From NCBI GenBank assembly GCA_028551475.1, contig CM052354.1, positions 1,967,391-2,031,390 of the forward strand: 64,000 nt of DNA. Reading direction: 5' to 3'. A program made the translations under genes and the position numbers. Below are positions 45,001 through 55,690 of this stretch, piece after piece (positions within the stretch are counted from its first letter, which is position 1; every line of letters begins with the position of its first letter). The notes under the pieces were generated by a model. That model did no database searches. It saw nothing but the letters and a program-made list of their open reading frames with translations, and was not told the origin of the DNA. The stretch comes from Casuarina equisetifolia. Lineage: Eukaryota > Streptophyta > Magnoliopsida > Fagales > Casuarinaceae.

Positions 45001-46829
45001 GTTCTTCCGCCAATTTGTTCTACTTTTTGCGGTCCACTTATCATCGATATCCATGTTCCGTTTCCTGGCCTCAGTGTTCCAGAATATTAGTTCAACATTC
45101 ATAGCTGGTAGCTTTACCTATTATTTGGTGGCTTCCTTATCAGCAAACGTAAGTTTCCAATAACTCATGTGTCATCTGTTCAAAGAAAACAAGTTGAAAG
45201 GACAGACTGGGATGTGTTGTTCATTGCAGCTTCTATGCCTGTCTGGCTGAAGTGGGGTTTCTGGGCTTGTCCCATGACATATGCAGAGATAAGCATTGCT
45301 GTAAATGAATTTCTCGCACCAAGATGGCAGAAGGCGAGTATCTCGTTCCTTGAACTATTACTTCCTTGTACAATGCATGATAAATCATGAGGTGTGGACT
45401 CTTACCAGCTAAGTCCTATATGTAGATGTTATCCACAAACACTACGATTGGGCGAGAAACACTTGACAAGTCGGGGGCTAAACTTTGACGATTATCTATA
45501 TTGGATTTCACTTGGTGCCCTACTTGGATTTGCACTAGTTTTCAACATAGGATACATCCTGGCCTTAAGTTTCTTGAAGTGTAAGTTCTTCACTATTATT
45601 GTATTTAACCTTGAAACAAAAATAGGGAGATAGATGCTGATGCATTCTTATTTGAAAAATATCAGCTCCTGGATCATCTCGTGCTATTATTTCACATGAA
45701 AAGCTCTCCAAGATACAAGGAAGTGAAGCTTCAAACCATGCTGCCGAAGTGGGAAAAAGGTCCACAAATTCGCCTTCACAGACCAGTATAGAAACAAAAA
45801 AAGGTTATACCAATTTCCTTGCTCTTCTGATCGTTCTTGACATCGCCATCGCTTTATACCCTGTTGGGAGGTGCGTTTCTTTAACCGTTTAATGTTTTTA
45901 CTTGCCTTATTGCACAGGCGGGATGGTCCTACCTTTTAGACCCCTAACTGTTGTATATGAAGAGGTGCAATGCTTCATCGACACACCCTTGGTAATCACA
46001 CCTAACTTCATATAAGGTTCTGGTGGTTGCTGGATTGATATGCATTAGTATCACAAAATACAGATTCCTGTTATTTTACTTTTCCTTCTTCTTTTTCGAT
46101 GCCCGGAAATGCGGGAAAGGGGATTCAGTGACAAAAAACTCCAACTCCTTTCTGATATTACTGGTGCATTGAAGCCTGGTGTTCTTACAGCGTTAATGGG
46201 TGTCAGTGGAGCAGGGAAAACAACTCCTCTGGATGTTCTATCGGGGAGAAAGACTATTGGCTATATGGAAGGGCAAATAAAGATTGGAGGGTATCCCAAG
46301 GTTCAAGAAACGTTTGCTAGGATATCTGGTTATTGTAAGCAAACTGATATTCATTCTCCTCAAATCTCTGTAGAAGAGTCGGTCATTTTTTCTGCTTGGC
46401 TCTGTTTGTCTACAGAAATAGACTCAAAAACTAAAGCAGTAAGATCTCCATGTACTGGCACATATTAAGTCAATGATTTCTCTTCATATCCATTGTTGAG
46501 ATGAAATATTTTGGAAGTTGATATGGCGTGTCTTGTAGGAATTTGTGGACGAAGTCCTGGAGACTATTGAGCTTGATGGAATAAACAATGCCTTAATAGG
46601 CATACCAGCTGTTAGTGGTCTATCAACAGAGCAGCGTAAGCGGCTCACAATAGCTGTGGAGCTTGTTGCTAACCCCTCTGTCATCTTCATGGATGAACCA
46701 ACAACGGGTTTGGATGCAAGATCAGCTGCAATTGTGATGCGAGCTGTGAAGAATATAGTAGATACTGGAAGAACAATTGTTTGTACCATCCACCAACCTA
46801 GTATTCACATATTTGAAGCATTTGATGAG
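45001..46829 (+). pseudogene. PDR-type ABCG transporter fragment (end of TMD1 to NBD2)
   Basis: Exon-like blocks in the usual order: 45001-45148 (end of first membrane domain, FFRQFVLLFAVH), 45230-45333 ([16 protein letters not shown]), 45426-45580 (RGLNFDDYLYWISLGALLG), 45666-45803 (GSSRAIISHEKLSKIQGSE), 45918-45991 (LPFRPLTVVYEEV), about 46108-46438 and 46539-46829. The last two hold NBD2, with Walker [10 protein letters not shown], signature [12 protein letters not shown] and Walker [13 protein letters not shown]. The first nucleotide-binding domain and the whole second membrane domain are missing; it stops at a donor after FDE. An extra base near 45462 breaks the frame. The donor after 45333 reads GC, not GT. 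A proline follows Walker A where Leu is usual. Intact relatives are plasma-membrane exporters of terpenoids, hormones or toxicants. Confidence 0.88.
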
Positions 46830-47870
46830 GTAAAGAAGCAATTTCTTAGAATTTTAAAAACGTAGTAGTGTGGTTAGAATTTGCATGTGAAACTAAGAGT
46901 AGAAAGTGCTGTCGATCTCAGCGGTAGATCACTGCCACTAAAGAGATACAGAAACGGCCTAGGAAGTTTGACTTTTGGCTGCAAAGGAGGAAAAACTGTA
47001 ATCCTGACGTTCTGCAACCTGTGTATAGACTGCAAGCGTCTTTCCAGTTGATTACTTTGTTAAATAATGGCTTTAAAGAAGAAAGTTAGTTCTTTTCAAA
47101 TTTGATATTAAAGTTCACCGTTCAAGTTCAAGTCAGCTTAATAAAACCGGTTTTTTAAAGTTGAAACCCAAGCCAGCGACAATATGGATTGAAGAAGCTG
47201 AGTTGTCTGCCTTGAGTTCTTTTTCTCTAGTTACGAAGGCCTCAATTTTGAAGCTGCGGATTGGCTCACAACAGCAGACTAATTTATACTGTAGTCTGTT
47301 TATTCGTTCTTTACAAGCAACATAAACACTCATACCTCCATAAAATGGACCATGTAGTACAATACTAAGAAACATCTTATGGAAAACATATACTCACCCT
47401 AGTCAATATCTAGCAGTCATTTGAGAAACAAAATAGGCAGATTTATCCTTAGGTAGTGCTTGCTGATTTTATCTTCACCAACAATACTAGTCACAGTCAA
47501 ATAACAGCATCCGCGACCACCCCAAACCTTGTCACAGGGATCTGCAATTTGGCTCCCGTCCGGATGGAAGTGGCGGCACATGGGAGGGCCGCTACCCTTC
47601 TGGTAGGGATCAAGATTTCGCCAACATTCTGCTGCCGGCTGAGGAACGATGATAGTCTGTCAGATTAATTGGTCAACTAGTCTTCATCCAAATCAGTGGC
47701 AGTTTAGACTCGTGCAAGCTATAAGATTTGCCACTCACGGGGTCACAAACAGGAGGTATGAGCTGGCCAAGGCTGGAGATATACCAGAGTTTGAAAATTA
47801 GTTGGGGGAAATATCATGAAACAATTGAAACAAGTAAGAACAAGAAGTTTTGTAATAGCTTTGGGAACAG
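46830..47870. other. Intergenic DNA
   Basis: No continuation of the ABCG gene was found after 46829. A GC-richer stretch near 47510-47650 has open frames on both strands but none recognised. Confidence 0.45.
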
Positions 47871-47871
47871 A

Positions 47872-48015
47872 GTAAAACATGTAAAAAAGGTTATCTCCCT
47901 GGCTTAGTGGTAAGCCAGCCCCTTAACCTATGAGTCCAATAGGTCAAGGTTTGATTTTCTCCTCTCCTCCTCCATGTGCATGAGTTAAAAAAAAAAAAGT
48001 AAAGCATGTTAAAAA
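47872..48015 (+). mobile_element. tRNA-derived SINE with target-site duplications
   Basis: The body is 47889-47998, about 110 bases. A pol III A box TGGCTTAGTGG is at 47900-47910 and a B-box-like GGTTTGATTTT at 47948-47958, spaced as in tRNA-type promoters. It ends in a poly(A) run. The flanks GTAAAACATGTAAAAAA (47872-47888) and GTAAAGCATGTTAAAAA (from 47999) are a near-perfect 17-base target duplication. There is no coding capacity; mobilisation would depend on a LINE. Confidence 0.85.
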
Positions 48016-48265
48016 AAAAAAAAAAAAAATTGCTCTTTGCCATTACAAAACCATTTGGAAATTTGACAGTAGTTGGAACTAATAAGCAATGATTACCAAT
48101 ACTTGAATATGTTATGCTAAAGGAAAAATACGGAAAATACACTAGTTCTCTTTGCTTTAGCACATCAATGGCATAGTTCAAGGAAAACCACAGTTTGACC
48201 TCTGCAACTATTAGTCATCTCTACTCTAAACATGTTGTAGACATTGCTTCAGTAAACATGTTATA

Positions 48266-49738
48266 GGAATTTCTGCAACTGAAGGGCATACCCTATGAAT
48301 GCACAGAAGAAGATCTTTCTAACAAGACTCATCTGCTTCTGCAATACAACCCGTCCACAAGAAAATTCCTGTGCTTGTTCACAGCGGAAAACCAATTTGT
48401 AAGTCCATGATCATCCTTGAATATATCGGGGAAAATTGGCCACAGAACCCGTTGCTGCCTACTGATGCTTATGAGAGAGCTCTTGCTCGCTTTTGGGTCA
48501 AGTTTATAGAAGATAAGGTATGTGTTTGCCTTCTACTTTCTTTTCTGTTTCTTTTTGTCTCTTTTATGTCAAATATAGAGATTTTGAGGGTACGAGGAGC
48601 TGGATTTAGGACCAAAATCTTGAGTAATTAGTATCCAATCTCACTGATTTGCCTTTTGGTTCTTGCTATCCCCTTTTCAATTGCTTCATCTTCACAAACA
48701 CAATTGAGCCATGATTTCAGTTTATATTTACTATAAATGGTTTTCCTTAATAAATATAGCTTTTTGGTCATAAAAAGAATTATTATGCAAGATGTGTCTA
48801 GGTTATTGGATAATATAAATGGTTGAAAAAACTAATAAAACTGACGCAAATGGATGATTGAGCTCAGCTAAAGATGGGATTTGAATGTTTTGTGTTTCAA
48901 CTAATTTTAACTTTTAGGTCATGGTTTTTATTTTTCTAAATTTAAAGAAAAATTGAAGATCATTTACACTCAAGTCTTTTGTTCATTTTCAAGTCAAATG
49001 AATAGTGAAAATCTGAAAAAAATTAATTATATCTATTATGCAGTCAATTAATTAATTTAAAAGATAAAGACAAAACTTAATAGTCATGCATAGGTGAGAT
49101 CTCACCTAACAATTAGAATAATTTTTGCTTAGTCATCATTGTTGTGCAACGTCTAGTCATGACCATGGTTACATGATAGCTTAACCATCATGATTGTGTT
49201 GTGTTTAATAATTCATTGTAAAAAAGGATAAATTCTCATATCCAAAACCACCATAAATTTATGTCTCTTACAAATCTGGAGAAAAAAAACGATAAAAAAT
49301 TAAAAAAGATAAAACATGACTTAGTTTAAGAGCTAGCTCCAAAATCAGAAGAATTTCTTTTTCATCTAAGCTTACCTTATAAATCTTATGTGTAGGAGTC
49401 TGTAATGTGGGAAATCTACCGAGCATGTGGCCAAGAACAGGAGAAGGCCATAGAGGACACCTTGGAGACGTTGAAAACCCTGGAGGAACATGGAATCAAA
49501 GACAAGAAGTTTTTCGGGAGAGACAAGATCGGAATAGTAGACCTTGCATTTGGGAAGATTGCTTACTGGTTTGGAGAGGTCGAAGAAGTAGGTGGGGTGA
49601 AGGTGCTTGAAGCTCACAAGTTCCCTCGCTTGCATGCATGCATGCATGCATGCTGTCATCAAATCGAACCTTCCTGATCGTGATCAGCTAGTGGCCCTTC
49701 TTAAGGGTAGAAGGGAAAAACTGTTGGCATCTACATAA
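48266..49738 (+). pseudogene. Tau-class glutathione S-transferase pseudogene
   Basis: Exon 1 (about 48266-48517) begins inside the N-terminal thioredoxin-like domain ([25 protein letters not shown]). A missing base near 48353 shifts the frame, then [20 protein letters not shown] and [11 protein letters not shown] follow. The intron 48518-49395 has GT-AG ends. Exon 2 (49396-49738) holds the C-terminal helical domain (MWEIYRACGQEQEKAIED, LAYWFG-like segment) and the usual end DRDQLVALLKGRREKLL. The first strand with the catalytic Ser is missing. The glutathione-binding ES pair reads KS in PICKSM. A run of TGCA repeats at 49632-49652 shifts the frame near the C-terminus. Intact enzymes conjugate glutathione to xenobiotics in the cytosol. 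Confidence 0.87.
49632..49652 (+). repeat. (TGCA)n microsatellite inside GST exon 2
   Basis: About five TGCA units follow the conserved FPRLHA codons. A tetranucleotide repeat cannot vary in length without shifting frame, and here the reading frame ends 24 bases later while the conserved C-terminal codons continue in another frame. Confidence 0.85.
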
Positions 49739-49739
49739 G

Positions 49740-50265
49740 ATTGGTCTCTGATTAACAAGTTTTTGAGTTTCCATGTTTCCTGGGTGGGGTCTCGTGAATA
49801 CTTCAAGTGTGAGAATAAGTTGTAGCCTTTTATGTTGTCATCTATGTTGTTGATATGATGTCTATGATGTGTAATTGAGAGAATAAGAAAATGGATTCTA
49901 AATCATATGGGCTCAAATTTATAACATTCCTGTCCAATCACTTCTTTTTTCATTAAAAAAACAATTGAATGTTGAGAGATTAACATGAATTAATTGGAAA
50001 CTTTATAGGGCATATTACAAGTATTATTTTGCTAATATGTCTGAAACTTTTCCAAGTTTTTGAATGTATAAAACAGGAAGGTTTTGTGGATGAAACATGC
50101 GTATCATAACTGCTATGAAATCTCCTTGTAAATGGGTTTCTAAGTAGGATACATGGATGACGCAACAAAGGGAATTAAGGAGACATTGTAAGAGGTTTCA
50201 AAAAGGCACTAAAAGAATAGAAAAGACAACGTTAATAGTGAAAAAAAATAGCTTGAGAAGAAGTG
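49740..50265. other. Intergenic DNA
   Basis: Probable 3' flank of the former GST gene, then AT-rich sequence; no gene recognised. Confidence 0.5.
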
Positions 50266-50269
50266 GGAA

Positions 50270-50600
50270 ATTATTTTTAATAATTTTAAGCTAAGTATGG
50301 TTCTATTCTTAATAATCTTAAATTGAACAACAATTTATCTTTGAAGATTATTTAGGAATATTTTTATTTTTTTTTATCTTTAACATGACTTTGTATTCTT
50401 CAACATAACTCTACTTTAATGCAATATGAATAAAGTTCTAGTAAGTTTCAACAAATTTTGAGATTAGAACTTTATTTATGTTGGAGAATATAAAGTCATG
50501 TTAAAAATCTTGAAAATAAAATTCTTGAATTTACTATTTAATGTCAGAAATTTTTTTGTATTCGAGAATATAAAGTCACGTTAAAAAAAAAAATTCTTGA
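50270..50600 (+). repeat. Dispersed repeat family R1, copy C (partial)
   Basis: Matches the 3' half of copies B and D (for example 'ttaataattttaagctaagtatg', 'gattagaactttatttatgtt', 'gagaatataaagtcatgttaaaa'). It lies just downstream of the ATL gene and may contribute to its 3' flank. Confidence 0.7.
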
Positions 50601-50648
50601 ATAATTTTCAGGAATCTGGATCCGGCTAAGGCCCATAGCTAGAGTTCC

Positions 50649-51270
50649 CTAAGCGGGTACAATCTCGTTGGAACTTGAATGGTGGACCGATCCCTGTTCT
50701 TGGAATTGGCTGAGGTCAATAGCTGGAGTTCCCTGAGCGGGTACAGTCTCGTCGGAGCTTGCTGGACGTGAACAATGGTGGACCGATCCCTGTTCTTGGA
50801 ACTGGCTTAGGTCAATAGCTAAAGTTGCCTGAGCGGGTACAGTCTCGTCGAAGCTTGTTGGACTTGCAGATCGGTGAACAGATCCCTGGTTTTGGCACTG
50901 GCTGAGGTCAATAGCTAGAGTTCCCTGAGTGGGTAAAGTCTCGTCGGAGCTTGCTGGACTTGCAGATTGGTGAACCGATCCTTGGTTTTGGCACTGGCTG
51001 AGGTGAATAGCTAGAGTTCCCTGAGCGGGTACAGTCTCATCGGAAATTGCTGGACTTGCAGATTGGTGAACCGATCCCTGGTTTTGGCACTGGCTGAGGT
51101 TAATAACTAGAATTATCTGAGCGGGTACAGTCTCGTCGGAGCTTGCAGGACGTGCAGAATGGTGGACCGATCCCTGTTCTTGGAACTGGCCCTGAGCAGA
51201 TACAGTCTCGTCGGAGTTTGCTGTACTTGCAGATTGGCGGACCGATCTCTGGTTTCCACACCGGCAAATA
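50649..51270 (-). repeat. In-frame 96-bp coding minisatellite in the ATL gene
   Basis: On the plus strand the phrase CTGAGCGGGTACAGTCTCGT and variants starts at 50649, 50733, 50829, 50925, 51021, 51117 and 51192. The spacings are 84, 96, 96, 96, 96 and 75 bases, all multiples of three. Central units are 32 codons. High similarity between central units suggests recent expansion. Confidence 0.92.
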
Positions 51271-51857
51271 TGAGTGCTCTTCGGATATATTTGAGTGGAA
51301 CGGCAGATCGGGCACGTCTTGTTATTCCCCAGCCATGCAGCCAGGCATCTGGGATGATAGATGTGTTTACAAAACGGAATCTGCTTCACGATCTCTTCCT
51401 CTTTGAACTCGTCTAGACAAATCGCGCAGTATTTCTGGCAATTCGCTTCCTTGCTATAAGGAAATTCTGGCAATAATGGCTCATATCGGAACTCATCCCT
51501 CTTAATCGCGCCACATCGATACGGTATCTCACTGGCGGACTGAAGCCGCGCTCCCCGAGTAAAAGTTAGTGGTGCCACATCCATGCGGGATCTCAATGGC
51601 GGACTGAAGCCGCACTCACTCATACATTTTCTCCATTTTGTACAGAAACCTACGATGGCGATTCCCACTGAGATGACGCAGGCGGCGACAATGTACAAGA
51701 TGAAGTGCAAACTGAGCGAAGAATCTGTGGACGGCGATGGTGGAGTCGGTGCAGCAGGGAAAAAGGAGTTTGTAAGGGATTGGAGAGGAGGGAGAGATGG
51801 GGTTGCGTAGGGCGCATTGTTGGGGGATACAAGCAGTTTGCGGTGGTGGTATTCCAT
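50649..51857 (-). CDS. ATL-type RING-H2 E3 ubiquitin ligase with a 32-residue repeat tail
   Basis: An intact frame of 402 residues without introns. A Pro/Ser-rich N-terminus is followed by one membrane segment (about residues 51-71), a basic stretch, and a RING-H2 zinc finger at 144-185: Cys144, Cys147, Cys163, His165, His168, Cys171, Cys182, Cys185, with the conserved AAWL and CPICR. This is the architecture of plant ATL ligases, which ubiquitinate target proteins from membranes, often in defence or stress. The linker between membrane and RING differs from the classic GLD motif, so the subgroup is uncertain. Residues from about 203 to the end are tandem repeats with a core like QGSVHQSASPASSDETVPAQ, an unusual tail. 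The upstream neighbour on this strand is R1 and AT-rich DNA. I chose MEYHH as the start because no upstream in-frame Met is compatible with a normal ATL N-terminus. Confidence 0.9.
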   Translation of the reverse strand: MEYHHRKLLVSPNNAPYATPSLPPLQSLTNSFFPAAPTPPSPSTDSSLSLHFILYIVAACVISVGIAIVGFCTKWRKCMSECGFSPPLRSRMDVAPLTFTRGARLQSASEIPYRCGAIKRDEFRYEPLLPEFPYSKEANCQKYCAICLDEFKEEEIVKQIPFCKHIYHPRCLAAWLGNNKTCPICRSTQIYPKSTHICRCGNQRSVRQSASTANSDETVSAQGQFQEQGSVHHSARPASSDETVPAQIILVINLSQCQNQGSVHQSASPAISDETVPAQGTLAIHLSQCQNQGSVHQSASPASSDETLPTQGTLAIDLSQCQNQGSVHRSASPTSFDETVPAQATLAIDLSQFQEQGSVHHCSRPASSDETVPAQGTPAIDLSQFQEQGSVHHSSSNEIVPA

Positions 51858-53090
51858 CGTGAAACTTCTCCGGACTGCAAGTTTGGCATGGAATGTAGGA
51901 TTTCTCCGGCGAGGATTTTGTGTTTCCTTCCAAGGGGAAATCCTTATAGATAGTTGTTGAAGTAGAGTCCCAATCCATTATCAACCCCATGAACAAATCC
52001 CAAGATTGGATTTCCTTTTTGTAATTCAAATGAAATTTAAGTGTTTGAAAACGTAAACTACGTGAAACATATACAATAAGACATTAAATAGTGTAAACAA
52101 AAATAAACATGATTAATTAAGAATAAAAAATACATAAGGATAATTTTATTGCCAAACTAATAATTTTTCTTAAGCAGTTAATTGAAGAACTTGATGAGAG
52201 TTTCTCTTTAGAAACATATTTAAATTCTAATCTTAAATTTTTATATCAAAATATGAAAAGAATATAGATTTGCTCATAATCTATCAAAAAGTTGAATAAT
52301 AGAGTCCTTACATACTTCTATCTGGATTTGATAACAATAGAAGTACTTAAAAGTTCAAAGAATTCTTATTTGGCCTAGATTCTTGGCTTCCATTCATTGC
52401 TAGTTTTAATAACTTCAACAATAAATACAAAAATACCTTCTCTTCAAGGCTAGGATGGATAACTACAAATGACTTCATTTAATTTCTAACATTGTTGAAA
52501 AACGCAGCTTTTATGCTCTCATTACAAACTAATAGAATAAATCATTTCAATTTCTTGTTTTTTATCAATTGCTTTTGCATTCTTTACATTTTTAGATAAA
52601 GTTCATGATAAAAAATTAAAAAAAAAAAAGAACTCTAACATTAATGATGTTGTCACTCTTTTGCTAGATTTTTTTTTTATTCTTCAATCAATTTAAAATC
52701 AACTCTTGTAAGTATATAAATCTTCAAACCTTCTTTTTTTGTATTCAAAATTTCCAAATCAAAACGAGTCTCCCACTTTTAAACTCATTTGATTCCCATT
52801 CTTTTAACATATCAATCCAACACAACAATGTCATGATTCATTCTAAGATATAACAATCTTAAATATTTTTATGATTAGGTGATTATAACAGCTAAATCAC
52901 TTTGACTAATTAGTTAATTAATTATAACGGTTTATGATTATGATTAGATTAAATCATTAGTTGTTATAACAACTTTCTGGTGAACAAAAATTAGCTAATC
53001 TAGTTGTATTTAAATGAGGTATTCTTCCTTATAAAAGCCGAAGGCATCTAAAAAAAAAAAAAGGTTTTGCTTAGATGGATTTAGAACCCA
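51858..53090. other. AT-rich intergenic, upstream of the ATL gene
   Basis: The first 170 bases contain the ATL leader/promoter; no clear TATA box was chosen. The rest is AT-rich with no gene recognised. Confidence 0.5.
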
Positions 53091-53094
53091 TCAA

Positions 53095-53830
53095 TGTTAT
53101 TCTACCCAGAAGATGCGCGTGGCAGGAAGAAGTGAGAAAACAGACCAGCGCGAGGAGATGACCACATGGCCGATTGGTGCAAGGTAACTTAGCCAAATTA
53201 AAAGTTGCGTGTTGCGCGTGGTGTTGTCACTTCAATTGTATTCATATTAAGTTAAAACAAAGTCTATTTTATTAGCATCATCACAAGATCTATAGAATTT
53301 AGTAAATTATCAAGGACTATCCAAAATACTTTATTTTATTTTATTTTTTAGACCATATCTAAGATGTTGTTAATGATTCCTAAGAAGATGAAACACTTTA
53401 TTTTAAGATTCTATCCTATGATGTTATTTTTAACAATTTTAAGTTAAATATGATTCTATCTTTAATAATCTTAAATTAAACAATAATTTATCTTTTACGT
53501 AAATTAATTCAAATTTTAATAAAAAATACATTTATATTTGAAGATTATTTTAGAATCTTTTTATTTTTTATCTTTAACATGACTTTATATTCTTCAACAT
53601 AACTCTACTTTGAACTAGAGTTAATGCAATATAAATAAAATTCTAATAAGCTTCAACAAAATTGAGATTAGAACTTTATTTATGTTAGAGAATATAAAGT
53701 CATGTTAAAAACTTTAAAAGTAAAAATCTTGAATTTACTATCCAATAAGCTTCAGGAGATTTAATGTTAGAACTTTATTTGTATTGGAGAATATAAAATC
53801 ATGTTAAAAAATTTTAAAAACATTTCTTGA
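53095..53830 (+). repeat. Dispersed repeat family R1, copy D
   Basis: Matches copy B over most of its length (for example 'aggaagaagtgagaaaacagaccag', 'gatctatagaatttagtaaattatcaagg'), and copy C at its 3' part, which is itself partly duplicated (two 'agaactttattt' phrases near 53672 and 53770). Confidence 0.75.
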
Positions 53831-54280
53831 ATAATCTCAACTTGTCCTCCCAAGTTTGCTTTGCGTTTAGTTCTTTTTTATTGCATCTTGTGAACACACA
53901 CGGAAGCCATCATTGTTGTACATCTTGTGAACATCATCTCTCCATTCTTTTTAACCTCCGGGTGCCAAATTCAACCAAAACCTTGGCTCTATCAAAACCT
54001 TATGAAGGTATGCTGCGACATTGGCAACCAAAAAGCATAAGCGTGCTCCCTATAGCAGACGTGCACAGCCTTATGCAGGCCTTGCTATACGTACGACGTC
54101 AGTAGCCAAAAAGGGGAGTGTTTGATTCTATAAATTTCTGAAGTTTTGCCTCCCGGCTCTTTGCTCTCTTTTCTACAAAGTTTTGAAAGTTTTCTTCCTC
54201 TAATAGCTCAAACTTAATGCATAAAAACTTAGTTAAAAATGTATTTCTTTAGACAGTTTTAAAACATTATTTAACTTTTA
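53831..54280. other. Intergenic DNA
   Basis: A 92-codon open frame (53827-54105, +) has no recognisable domain; it spans the end of repeat R1 and is probably chance. Confidence 0.4.
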
Positions 54281-54284
54281 AGTG

Positions 54285-54460
54285 CCAATCAATGTTCTTA
54301 CTCTTTATGAACTATATTACACTCATCCTAATATTTTTAAAATGTCTTATCAATATCTTAGTCACTACACATTATTGTAGTCATTAGGAATGTAAATCTT
54401 GCTTAAGAGATCTTGAACTTAAATCTAATTTTGCACAAAATAAAGATTTTAGTGATTTTA
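54285..54460 (+). pseudogene. Fossil ankyrin first exon, plus-strand copy
   Basis: A frame reads LTLYELYYTHPNIFKMSYQYLS, aligning with the SFYNSYENHPNVLAIFDNV part of 61.45-61.51 kb. The following DNA aligns with the first ankyrin repeat (ACTACACATTATTG against ACACCGCTGCATG). Confidence 0.6.
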
Positions 54461-54489
54461 CTCATTTGCACAACATAATGAATAAAACT

Positions 54490-55690
54490 TCATTGCAAGA
54501 AGATATATTAATAGAAAAATTACGTGCCATCACATTTCAGTTAGTCCAATTTGACAAAGAACTGATATCATTTAACAAAGATGTCATTTCAAATATCAAT
54601 TCTTTATTAAATGGGCTAACTAAAAAATAATGTTATGCAATCATTCTCTTAAATAGTTAAGGGGAGTAAAATTACTAGACTTTTTCTTGTATACAAAACC
54701 AAGTTTTATACTCAAAACTTTCAAAACAAAAATTATATTACCAATGCCATGATAACGACATTGATAAAAAAATGATCAAAAACATTCAAAACGTTAGGAT
54801 GGACATAAAATAATTGATAGAAACAATAACTAATGTTTGAAAACTATCTATAAAAACATATCTAAACTAAAATTTCTTTGAAAGAAGATATATTGATAGA
54901 AAGATCACATACCATCACATTTCAGTTAGTCCAATTTGACAAAGATGTCATTTTAAATTTCAATTCTTTATCAAAAGGACTAACTAAAAAAAAATGTTAT
55001 GCAATCATCTCTTAAATAGTTAAGGGGAGTAGAATTACTAGACTTTTTCTTATAAACAAAGCCAAGTTTTATACACAACTTTTAAAACAACACCTATATT
55101 ACCAATGCGACAACATGCAATGATAAAGACGTTGATAAAAAAATGGTTATAAACATTCAAAATGTTAGAATGGACATAAAATAATTGATAAAAACCAAGA
55201 ACATTGGTTAAGATAGAAACAATAACTAATGTTTGAAAACTATCTATAAAAATATATCTAAACTAAGATCTTATACATCAAATCCAATGCTTTTATAGGA
55301 AAAAAACTTTTAGTACCTACGAGAAGAGAGCAAAGATAGCTGAGGAAGATGCTGAACAATTAAAGATAAAGTTCAACAGTGGGAAATTGTATTTACAATC
55401 CCATGTATGTGAACAACTCATCATCTTAATTTGCTTCTTCCTTCTCTATTATTAATTATTGTTAGGTTTTCTTCTTCCAAGCACAACTCATTCCTTTCCT
55501 TTCTTAAAATCGAGCAATCCTACGCATTGTTTTGTTTTCAATCATGGAATAATGTGTGAAAATTGTCTAGAAAAATACATTCATTGACTAAGATTTTATA
55601 CATCACGTCCGACAATACTACAAGAAAAAAAACTATTAGAACTCATGAAAGAAGAGGGCAAAGATACTTGCCGTCTAACTAAGGCATTTG
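54490..55690 (-). pseudogene. Fossil ankyrin first-exon copies, minus strand, in a direct repeat of about 380 bp
   Basis: 'aagatatattratagaaa' to 'ggtaatataatttttg'-type sequence is present twice, starting near 54498 and 54884. In minus sense each copy includes a QLFYVHPNVLNVFDHFF-like segment or its decayed equivalent, matching SYENHPNVLAIFDNV at 61.47 kb. The 'cctataaaagcattggatttgatgta' region (about 55260-55300) aligns with 61340-61380. A third scrap lies near 55560-55690 (AAAAAAACTATTAGAACTCATGAAAG). All are broken by stops. Confidence 0.6.

Noticed and set aside
53827..54105. Possible 92-codon gene
   Set aside because: It begins in the end of dispersed repeat R1 and has no recognisable protein features.
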